Shown piece by piece: positions 53,468-60,993 of a stretch of DNA of 64,000 nucleotides. Numbering within the stretch: the first letter of the stretch is position 1; every line of letters starts with the position of its first letter. The notes under the pieces are model-generated. The model was not told where the DNA came from, ran no database searches, and saw only the letters and a list, made by a program, of their open reading frames with translations. The position numbers were made by a program, and so were the translations under genes. Origin of the DNA: Paraburkholderia panacisoli. GTDB taxonomy: Bacteria > Pseudomonadota > Gammaproteobacteria > Burkholderiales > Burkholderiaceae. The stretch lies in contig NZ_VTUZ01000013.1 of assembly GCF_008369935.1 (NCBI RefSeq), forward strand, positions 124,001 through 188,000, given 5' to 3'.

Positions 53468-54477
53468 AAACCTCGGAAGATTGTTTTAGAATTCTCTGGG
53501 CAAGTTATAACCGATCTGTTTTGTTTGACCGTATCAACTTCTTTAAAAGTGTACACGCGCCCCAGCGTAATCATTTGTTCGTCACCTCACATAACGACGA
53601 AGATATTCCTTCGGGTCTCCGCTCACAAACTATCGAACGCATTTTTGTATGTCGTGGTATCCGAGCCGGATCATCGGGCGAAGGACGCTCTGCCAGACAG
53701 AAAAGACGATCGGTCTGACCTCTATCGTGAGCAGGGCGGGACATGAGCGCTCGGACCACGCAGGCGTGTGCAGCTCATATTTCCGTTTAGTTTGATCGCT
53801 CAAGCTGAAGGTTTCCTGAAGAGCTTTCCGACGGCTTAGGGCTCGGGGTAAATCGTCGGATTAACGCTAATGAGGGCTGTCTGCAGCTTTCGTTGGTCAC
53901 GACGGGCAGGAGGCCACCTTGACGCGAAACTGTCTGCATTGCCCGCGGATATCTCAAAAAGGGCCGGTATCGGGGCAATCGTTTTGCAATGTGCAGTGCT
54001 TGTCAGTATCGCGATGTTCGGCGTCGATCAGGCAGTCTTCGGGGGGAGTTCGTTGCCGTGTTCATCGGTCACATGTACCCAGAGTGAGGCCTGGATTGTA
54101 TTGTCGCGGGCAACGTGCATCGGTGACGCGGAAGCGAATGTCGCGGTTGTCGCAAGCTTCGGTATTTCCACTACGGTTGGCTTGCCCGGGCGTGAAGGGA
54201 CGGGGATAGTGCCGCTCGTGGGAAAGTCCTTCTCGATAAGGAAGACGACTTTCACGATAGACGAACGTAGGGTAGTAGCACGCGTTAAAGGGGAAGACCG
54301 TGCGAGAACGCACGTAACGAACCTTGTTAGCCAACGTCGGTGTTGTCCTGCGCGCGCGATCGCTTCGTAAATGCCGCGAACCATTGGGGTCTCGTAGTTC
54401 AGGCGGCATACATAAGCTGTTGTACACGCTCAACCGGCTCGCGCAACGACGAGACGGCCCAAACCGAAGTTACCAAC
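53468..54477. other. Gene-poor 1-kb region
   Basis: The first 200 bases are AT-rich and probably promoter sequence for the leftward polytopic-protein gene. Frames at 53870-54370 (+) and 54028-54384 (-) overlap head to head and cannot both be real; the minus-strand one ends with a beta-strand-like TTATFASASPMHVARDNTIQ and could be a relic of a secreted protein. No assignment is possible. Confidence 0.35.
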
Positions 54478-54690
54478 TATTCGACGCCTGCCCTAAGTGT
54501 GCCATCCTTGGCATAGCCGCATAGTACGCAGTCGATGCGTTTGGAATTCGCTGGGAGTTGAAACGCCAGCAGGGCACCCTGGTTGGTCAATCCCGCACGG
54601 GGAAAAATCAGTGTGAGGGCGCGCAGCGAATTCTGCCGAGAACGGATTTCGCTGGGCGAGAAGGTGGCCCCGGCGTACAGAGAATGGCTG
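54478..54690 (-). other. Possible relic of an unrecognised gene
   Basis: A minus-strand frame with no ATG reads SLYAGATFSPSEIRSRQNSL, RALTLIFPRAGLTNQGALLA and LPANSKRIDCVLCGYAKDG before TAG at 54478. Composition and regular hydrophobic pattern look protein-coding, but no family is recognised and no start exists. It may be the tail of a lost gene. Confidence 0.3.
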
Positions 54691-54707
54691 GTACAGTCTC
54701 ATTGTTC

Positions 54708-55079
54708 TTAGTCTTCGTACTCAGAGTATTTTCGAGAGTCGCCCCGCACCTTGTCGGCTGGATACTTTGCCCGATTGAGGGCCATTTTTTCCAGCACAGC
54801 CTGAAAGAGATCAACGTCCATCTTATCCGCGAGGCGAACCAGATATACTAAAACGTCGGCCATCTCGTGACGAATCGCTGTCAGCTTCGCTTCGTCAAGT
54901 TCACTTTTGTCACCCGAAACAAGCCATTGAAAAGGCTCCAGCAACTCGCTGGCCTCTACGCTGAGAGCTGTTGCCAGATTCTTTGGGGTGTGGAATTTGT
55001 CCCAGTCACGCTCGCCAACAAACTGGCGAACAAGTTCGCGCAGCTCCACTAGTTCATTTCGCAACTCAGACTTTTTCAC
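54708..55079 (-). CDS. MazG-like nucleotide pyrophosphohydrolase
   Basis: A 123-residue all-alpha NTP pyrophosphatase of the MazG/dCTPase (RS21-C6) type. WDKFHTPKNLATALSVEASE and LLEPFQW open the fold; the Mg-binding glutamates and aspartate are in VEASELLE and HEMADVLVYLVRLADKMD. It hydrolyses (d)NTPs to monophosphates, sanitising damaged nucleotides. GTG start at 55079 with AGGGAGC upstream. Lone gene. Confidence 0.92.
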   Translation of the reverse strand: MKKSELRNELVELRELVRQFVGERDWDKFHTPKNLATALSVEASELLEPFQWLVSGDKSELDEAKLTAIRHEMADVLVYLVRLADKMDVDLFQAVLEKMALNRAKYPADKVRGDSRKYSEYED

Positions 55080-55107
55080 GTTGCTGCTCCCTGCTGCATG
55101 TCTGGAA

Positions 55108-55633
55108 TTATTGATGCCGTCGAGGGCATGTGGGTGTAGGACGTTGGTTCGCGCTAGTCTGCTTTGGAACCCAGAGGCTCAGATGCCAAACGTAGACTGC
55201 ACTCAATGATATAAGAATTGGCACCGTGGCTGAACCGGGAAGTCGATCGACGCCAATGCTATACGCGCTCACAATCCCACCGACGAACGCAGCAGCGGCA
55301 AACAGCATCGCGAGGAACAGGAGGCCACTCCCCAGGAACACCGTAGTAAAGAAGCGATCCTCGCGATCTCCGCGACGATCCCGCAGCACGCCATTGAACC
55401 AGAGAAAGGCAATGCCAGCGAACGGCACCAGGTTGACCGCAACAGCTACCGTACCCGAACTTTTTAGAAGCCACCGTCCCGCGTCGAAAGGACTATCCGG
55501 AACAGAACGCCGCCGCAGCAGCAGGCAGGCAATCAGCAAGACAGAAAATACGATCCCGGCGATGGCAGCAGCGCGGGGGGCGCAGACGCGTGCTCGGGCC
55601 GTTCCACAGAAGTCGCCAGTCCTTCGGATTCAT
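55108..55633 (-). pseudogene. Small membrane protein, frameshifted near its N terminus
   Basis: ATG 55633 starts MNPKDWRLLWNGPSTR; the open frame then fails, while the next frame continues AAAIAGIVFSVLLIACLLLR, LVPFAGIAFLWFNGVL, RFFTTVFLGSGLLFLAMLFA and AAAFVGGIVSAYSIGV. The shift falls at a run of six G bases (plus strand) around 55583-55588, a typical slippage or base-calling site. Joined length is about 175 residues with four helices. Family unknown to me. Confidence 0.55.
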
Positions 55634-56088
55634 GCTCAGCGCCCTTCGTATCCTGCCGCGATCTGTGTGGGCACATTGTTCATGCTAGGACAAGCAGCGG
55701 CCAACTTGAAGTCTTGGCAGGGATCGATCAAGGGGGCGCCGTGAAACGGCTGTGAGCCGTGAGGTTAGATGGTGTGCCGGCGCGCCCGTGCGGCGCGCGG
55801 TGGGGATTGAGGCTTCTGGACATCCCTGTCTCCGGATGTTGCCCCGCGCAGGGCCGTCACTCCATCCGACTCAAGACCACTGAGGTCTGCAGACGCACAA
55901 GGGCTGACGCCTCTGCCAAATCACCTCGAGAATGACGCATGCCGTACAACATGGGCGATGCGCCCGAGCTTACTCGTCTGCTTTTGTCGGTTTTCACGGA
56001 GATGCCGCAGCCGGCCATAGAGGAGGGGCTTCAGCGCTATCTCTGGCGCCATATCCGCTTCGATGATGCGGAGCAGCTTGCGGACGCG

Positions 56089-56253
56089 TTAGACGACGTG
56101 CGTTCGGGGGCGACCGGCGATTTTCTCTACCACAAAGCGAACATCCGAGGCGGAGAGAGGAGGCTGTGCTTGCTGTGATGTTGCGTCGAAAACGGATAGC
56201 AGCAGCATGCAAAGAGTGAGACTCGCTACAGATCTACGTGTTGGAAACGTCAT
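56089..56253 (-). CDS. Possible small secreted protein
   Basis: A 54-residue frame from ATG 56253 begins with a plausible signal peptide (MTFPTRRSVASLTLCMLLLS, cleavage near ATSQQAQ). Downstream of the ClC gene on the same strand. A competing plus-strand frame at 55939-56178 (79 residues, MPYNMGDAPELTRLLLSVF) overlaps it; at most one is real. 55634-55938 has no gene. Confidence 0.3.
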   Translation of the reverse strand: MTFPTRRSVASLTLCMLLLSVFDATSQQAQPPLSASDVRFVVEKIAGRPRTHVV

Positions 56254-56428
56254 GCCAATATCCCGTTGGGACCATTTTTCAACGGACAAATTCGGCGTAG
56301 CAGGCACGGCCAGTCCACCTGAAGCCGTATGGGCGTGGCATGTGGGAAGAGCAATTGGACCTTGGTCGTATATCGGTGTCGCTCGCACCGCGACAGCGGC
56401 CGTTATACCGTCGTCAGGCACCACCGTG

Positions 56429-57739
56429 TCAATGCGCAGGGTCACCTTTGTATTGTGGCACGCGATTGCGCAGCACATCGTAGATCGGCGGACAGTGCAG
56501 CATGGTGGGAACAATCATTGCAGCAAAGCACGATGTCAGCATCGGCAGGAGCAGCGTGAAATTTCCCGTCATCTCTGTAGCGAGGATGATGCCTGTTATT
56601 GGCGCGCGCACAACGGCCGTAAAAAAGGCAGCCATGGCGACAACCGCGAATGCAGTGGGATCCGCGGCCACACCGGGGAACCAGTGAATGCAAATTTTTC
56701 CGAAAGCGAGGCCGGTTTGTGCGCCGACAGCGAGCATCGGCGCAAACAGCCCGCCGGGGGTGCCAGCCGCGTATGACACAGCGCCCAGCGCGAAACGGAC
56801 TATAGAAATGAGCGCGATGGCGGTGAGCGAGCCTGTTCCGTCGAGCGCACGTTGCGTAATGGCGTCACCGCCACCCACCAGGTCTGGTGCGAACCAGGCC
56901 AGTACGCCTACGCCGGCACCCACCAGCACTGCTCGCGCTTCGGCGGGCCAACGCGACAATCGGTCGGCGGCGGTAAGAGCACCCAGTATTGCCTGGCTGT
57001 AGGCGACCCCAAGCATACCGACGACTACCCCGAGTGCAAGGTACGCGGGCACTGTCCCGAAGCCCGGGAAAGGTTGGGCCATCAACTGGAAGTCCGGCAA
57101 ATCGCCATGGATCAGGCGTGCCACCGCAATCGCTCCTGCGGAGGCACCGAGCGCCGAGATTGCGGTACGCGTCTCGAACCTTCGAACCAATTCTTCCAGT
57201 ACAAACACCGCACCGGCGATGGGTGAGTTAAATGCGGCAGCCAATCCAGCCCCGGCGCCAGCGGCCAATAACACCCGGCAATCGTCTGCGTCCCGGCGAA
57301 AAAGCGTCCCGATACTATGAGCGATCGAGGCGCCCATCTGAACGGTTGGTCCCTCACGGCCAAGGGCTAGACCGCAACCGATCGCCAGCACCCCGCCGAC
57401 GAACTTCACCGGAATAAGGACAAACTGTGCGGGAGGTTGCTCTCCGTGCAGGACGGCTTCAACGTGAGGAATTCCGCTGCCGCTTGCCTCCGGTGCGAAC
57501 CGACCGACGAGCCAAACCGCTAAGGCTGTCGAGGCCGCTATCGCAACGACCACAATGCAAAAGCCAATAACATTTTCCGTGTGTGCCCACGCGAGGAGCA
57601 AGGCGCGCAATCTGTCTGCCTCTTCAAGCGAGCGACGAAACAGCACCCCTACCAACCCTGCTACCGCGCCCACCATGAGTGACAGAAGGCCCATTGCGAT
57701 TAGCCCGCCGTGGTTCTCTTCGGGCGTGGTGGGCTTCAT
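56429..57739 (-). CDS. ClC-family chloride channel/antiporter
   Basis: A 436-residue ClC protein. Selectivity-filter motifs are GSGIPHVEA (GSGIP), GREGPTVQMGASIAH (GREGP with the gating glutamate) and GGLFAPMLAVGAQTG (GxFxP); the inner tyrosine lies in PPIYDVL near the C terminus. LEELVRRFETR holds a glutamate at the position used for H+ coupling, favouring a Cl-/H+ antiporter. No CBS domains. The start overlaps the stop of a small secreted protein gene by four bases (ATGA). Confidence 0.94.
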   Translation of the reverse strand: MKPTTPEENHGGLIAMGLLSLMVGAVAGLVGVLFRRSLEEADRLRALLLAWAHTENVIGFCIVVVAIAASTALAVWLVGRFAPEASGSGIPHVEAVLHGEQPPAQFVLIPVKFVGGVLAIGCGLALGREGPTVQMGASIAHSIGTLFRRDADDCRVLLAAGAGAGLAAAFNSPIAGAVFVLEELVRRFETRTAISALGASAGAIAVARLIHGDLPDFQLMAQPFPGFGTVPAYLALGVVVGMLGVAYSQAILGALTAADRLSRWPAEARAVLVGAGVGVLAWFAPDLVGGGDAITQRALDGTGSLTAIALISIVRFALGAVSYAAGTPGGLFAPMLAVGAQTGLAFGKICIHWFPGVAADPTAFAVVAMAAFFTAVVRAPITGIILATEMTGNFTLLLPMLTSCFAAMIVPTMLHCPPIYDVLRNRVPQYKGDPAH

Positions 57740-57930
57740 GATTGATGCACGTCGAACTCCGGCGCCCCGAGAATCGGCGGTAGCGTCCTATAGCAGACTT
57801 CCCCTACGTCGCAGAAGTGCGCGTCGATGGCCGCGCACGGTTTGCAGCCGTCGAAGTTTGCGCTGAACACCCGTGAAGGCTTGGCGCAAACAAGGACCGC
57901 CAGGGCGGTTGCCGACACAATCTTCAGCAT
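57736..57930 (-). CDS. Small cysteine-rich secreted protein coupled to ClC gene
   Basis: A 64-residue protein from ATG 57930 with an AGGAGG-type ribosome site. Signal peptide MLKIVSATALAVLVCA, then mature sequence with four cysteines spaced CKPCAAIDAHFCDVGEVC. The stop overlaps the ClC start (ATGA), so the two are translated together. No family recognised. Its role may relate to envelope ion homeostasis. Confidence 0.6.
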   Translation of the reverse strand: MLKIVSATALAVLVCAKPSRVFSANFDGCKPCAAIDAHFCDVGEVCYRTLPPILGAPEFDVHQS

Positions 57931-57995
57931 GATTGCTCCTCCTGCCTGGCGTGAACCAGTGAGCGAAAGTGCGGACCCCGGATCGGGCGAGTGAG

Positions 57996-58130
57996 TCACG
58001 ATGTCTCCTCGACGGTGTAGCCCCGCCCGGTCATGCATGCTGCCACTGCGCGGTTGTAGGTCGAAAGCTGACTTGACGCTTGGCTTGCATTCCTTCCTGC
58101 TGCATGGCCATCTGCTGCTGCTCGCGCCGC
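57996..58130 (-). pseudogene. C-terminal relic of a small glycine-zipper-type envelope protein
   Basis: Minus-strand sequence first reads MRREQQQMAMQQEGMQAKR, then in a second frame QLSTYNRAVAACMTGRGYTV before TGA at 57996. The ending YNRAxxACxxGRGY-x-V is common at the C terminus of small periplasmic glycine-zipper proteins. The frameshift and lack of a start indicate decay. 58131-58366 shows no gene. Confidence 0.4.
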
Positions 58131-58366
58131 ATTCGCATGCCACTTCCCATCGACACCCCCCATTTGAGAGTGCAAATAAGGGGCCGTAGCATGTGAGCGA
58201 ATCGCATTCCGGCCTTCGCCCCTCATCCAATAAAGTGAATATAGGTTTTTGCGCCATTGAACGACAATGGGCTTTTGGTTTCATATCCAGCCACTACAAA
58301 ATCGCTCTTGTGTATGTTTTTCACGTTCAATTTCGTGGGCGGACTCTTCAGTCGTCGCATTACCTG

Positions 58367-58392
58367 CGTACATACATACGTACATACGTACG
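58367..58392. repeat. Alternating purine-pyrimidine TACATACG tract
   Basis: 26 bases of tandem TACATACG/TACG units, strictly alternating purine-pyrimidine. Such tracts are slippage-prone and can adopt non-B structure. Located in gene-free DNA ahead of a methyltransferase pseudogene. Confidence 0.7.
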
Positions 58393-58544
58393 CTCTTTGT
58401 AGTGGCGATACGGGAGCGCTCCCGAGACGGCGAGTTCACAGCGCCGTGAGGCAGCTCTGTCCGGACAGCGAATAACGTAGGCGGTCTTCGGGGCGTTGCC
58501 ACAATCGCCAGCCGGAGAATGCCTTTGTGAAGGAGGCAAAGGAT

Positions 58545-58990
58545 ATGTCAGGGGAGGGCGACGGCGCGTACAACCGTCACGCCAGGTTGCAGGCTGGGGG
58601 CGGTGCCCTGGCGTTGAACACTTTAAAGCAGGCGGCTGCAAGCGTCGTGTTGAGGACGGCAGGCCAACCGATCGTCATCGCCGAATACGGTGCGTCGCAG
58701 GGCAGAAATTCGCAACTTCCGATACGTGTTGCGATCGCCGGGTTGCGCGCCCGGGCGGGCCCGGATCGTCCCATTCTTGTTTTTTCACGAGGACCTGCCA
58801 ATCAACGACTTCGGCTCTCTTTTCAAGGTGCTGGAGACGCACCCTGACAGATATGTCCGCGACGACCCGCACGTCTACCCATGCGCGCGGCCGGTCGTTT
58901 TACGAGAGCGTACTTCCCCCGGCCTATGTGCATCTTGGATGGAGCGCGTACGCTGCGATGTGGTTAAGCCACGTCCCGACGCCGGTTGCC
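58545..58990 (+). pseudogene. SABATH-type methyltransferase pseudogene (two frameshifts)
   Basis: ATG 58545 has AAGGAGG upstream. Three consecutive frames carry one protein: YNRHARLQAGGGALALNTL and IVIAEYGASQGRNSQLPIRV; then FFHEDLPINDFGSLFKVLET; then RGRSFYESVLPPAYVHLGWS and AAMWLSH. Order and motifs (SAM-binding YGxxxGxNS, DLPxNDFxxLF, PxxxxHLxxSxxAxxWL) match salicylate/jasmonate carboxyl-methyltransferase-like proteins. Frame changes fall near 58785 and 58880. Inactive. Confidence 0.75.
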
Positions 58991-59105
58991 GGCCATGTCG
59001 GACAGTCAAAAGTCAGTTCTGCACACCTCAGCGCGCGTTCGCAGTCGCCCGATCCTGTGATATATCGGCCGCTGGTCCGTAGTCAGAGATCGTCGGTCGA
59101 AACCG

Positions 59106-59338
59106 TTATCCGTTCGCAGTGATCGGCAATGCGTTCTGCTTCACAGCCTGCAAAAGACGGTGCTGACCAAGCTCGAAGGCAAGCATGAATTGTTTCGGGG
59201 TTCCGTTCGCGGCGCCGAGATTTTCGCAGGCAGCAGGGAGCGCAAAGGCACAGTATCCCCAACCGAAGCCATAGGCCGAAAACCATAGGGTCGAGGCGGT
59301 GGAAAGGAGGGCGTCAGGTTCGTGCGGGGCTGGTCCAT
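59106..59338 (-). other. Possible small unrecognised ORF or relic
   Basis: Minus-strand frame ending at 59106 with TLWFSAYGFGWGYCAFALPA and GAANGTPKQFMLAFELGQHR, which looks protein-like (a hydrophobic segment then an amphipathic helix). The ATG at 59338 belongs to another frame, so a frameshift would be needed. No family recognised. Confidence 0.3.
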
Positions 59339-59362
59339 AGCTGTGACTTTCGTCTATCTTTG

Positions 59363-59560
59363 CTATTGGCCGAGAACGGCAAGCGCCTCGCGCATGGGCG
59401 ACAGCGAGACCGTGACCAACCCCTCGAGCGGCGTATTCATTTCCAGAATCAGGAAGATGGCGCCGGAAGTGGATAGCGCGCCCAAAAGCAACGCGATAGT
59501 GACCGTCGCATTCGGGGGAGTGAACAGGCCAAAGGCGCCAAAGACGATGCACAGCCGCAA
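59363..59560 (-). pseudogene. C-terminal relic of a DUF4239 membrane protein
   Basis: Frame reading LRLCIVFGAFGLFTPPNATV, IALLLGALSTSGAIFLILEM and NTPLEGLVTVSLSPMREALA to TAG at 59363 matches the last two helices of DUF4239 (bestrophin-like) proteins. Upstream it stops abruptly at about 59560, where a ClC fragment on the other strand begins. A rearrangement junction. Confidence 0.65.
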
Positions 59561-59565
59561 CACGA

Positions 59566-59880
59566 GGACTGTTTGCGCCGATGCTCGTACTCGGCGCGCA
59601 AGCGGGACTAATCTTTGGCAGGTTGGGAGCGCTGTGCTTTCCGGGTGTTGTTGGCGAGCCAGAGGCATTTGCCGTGGTCGGCATGGCGGCCTTTTCCGCG
59701 GCTGTGGTGCGCCCGCCCGTGACCGGCATTGTCCTGATCACCGAACTGACCGGGGCTTCACGCTGCTCCTGCCGATGCTCGCTGCATGCTTCACGGCGAT
59801 GGCGGTTCCGATCATGCTACGTTGTCCGCCGATTTACGACTTGTTAGGTGAGCGGCTGCATCACAAGTCCTCCGAATCGG
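59566..59880 (+). pseudogene. C-terminal relic of a second ClC transporter (frameshifted)
   Basis: Starting at GGA 59566 the frame reads GLFAPMLVLGAQAGLIFGRL, AFAVVGMAAFSAAVVRPPVT and GIVLITELTG, then loses one base near 59752 and continues GFTLLLPMLAACFTAMAVPI and CPPIYDLLGERL. It parallels residues about 330-430 of the intact ClC at 56429-57739 but is a different copy in the opposite orientation. The first 330 residues are missing. Confidence 0.8.
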
Positions 59881-59892
59881 AAAGACGCCAGC

Positions 59893-60165
59893 TGCTGTTC
59901 GCCTTGCGGGTTTCGACCAGTGAGTAGAGATTGGCGCTCGCGTTTGCTTCATCGACGGTGTCAGCGAACAACCAGCCGCGGCGTCCCAGGCGGAACGGGC
60001 GAATGGAATTTCGCAGGAGTTGTTCGATATGGGCCAGTTGCCGTCCTCGACGTAATGGATCAGCTTCGGCCACTGCCCGTGCAGAGAGGTCAGCGCCTTG
60101 CCGGGCAGACTGTTCGCTCAGAGGGTGGTTCGGCAGCAGCGTTCTCGCACGTACAGGCCCAGCAG
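59893..60165 (-). mobile_element. IS66-family transposase remnant (C-terminal, frameshifted)
   Basis: Minus strand: LPGKALTSLHGQWPKLIHYV and EDGNWPISNNSCE in one frame, then NSIRPFRLGRRGWLFADTVD and ANASANLYSLVETRKAN in the next. These are the final catalytic-glutamate region (NNxxEN-IRP) and tail of IS66 transposases. Adjacent to the ClC relic; it may mark the element that rearranged this region. Confidence 0.8.
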
Positions 60166-60340
60166 CCAACTGGCGACGACGCAGGCAAACACGTTCAACG
60201 CGATGCTCAGATGGTGCACCGTTCAGTCCTCCGTCAGATATCATGCGGGCGCGCTTTCCGCGCGTTCTCCCCCCTCGACCTGCGTGTCGTGCGTGCGGGC
60301 GGCGCAAGCCGCGCGCCTCGCGTCGGGCGGCTCGCGTCGC

Positions 60341-60499
60341 TCAAGGCGCGCGCTCGACGCGATAGTAAGCACCGTCCGCGCCATACGAGGGCTTGAACCA
60401 CGAATTGCCGCACAGGTAGTAGGTGCCCCCCTGATCGGCGGGCGTGATGCAGCCGGCGGGCAGCGTCGCGTAGATCGTGCCCATCGCGAAGTATCCGCT
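60341..60499 (-). pseudogene. C-terminal relic of a small secreted protein
   Basis: Minus-strand frame ending at TGA 60341 reads SGYFAMGTIYATLPAGC, ITPADQGGTYYLCGNSWFKP and YGADGAYYRVERAP. This pattern (YATLPAGC ... TYYxCGNxWF-PSYGANGxYYRV) is typical of small envelope proteins in Burkholderiaceae. The N terminus with signal peptide is not in frame. 60500-60993 has no supportable gene. Confidence 0.45.
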
Positions 60500-60993
60500 A
60501 ACGGGGCGGGCGGGGGCGCCGCGGCCGTCGCGCCGGCCACGCCGTTTCTGTCATTCGCCCTGCCTTCGCGAGCGTCCGCTCCTTTGCTGGCTGCGGCCAT
60601 CAATCGGTGGCCAGGTGCGCCGTCGTGATGAGCCACTCTGGCGCGCATCGCCAGGACAACACCTGGAGTACAGTTGCCAATGTCGTCATGTGACTGGCAG
60701 AATTGGCAGTAATCGCAACATTGTCACGTGTCATTCGACAACGCGAGCGGCTGCGAGACAGAGCTGTTCGCACGAGTCGAAACGATGATCGGCGCGAGTC
60801 CGAACCGCACACAGTCGGCGGATTTCACCCGTCTGCAAGGCCTGCCTGAGAGAGGTCTGCTGCCACGTGTGCGGTCCATACAGAGTAAAGCATTGGTTGG
60901 TGCCGTGATGACCGGCGGATGTGGGCCGGTATCCCGCAGCATGGCCTAATTGGCGCGGGTAGCCGCTTCGCGCCGGACTCAGGATTCGACTTA

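Noticed and set aside
55939..56178. 79-codon plus-strand frame
   Set aside because: Overlaps a minus-strand frame with a signal peptide; neither has family support, so it was not called separately.
58360..58395. TACATACG tract considered as a CRISPR or telomere-like array
   Set aside because: Units are only 4-8 bases with no spacers, so it is a microsatellite.
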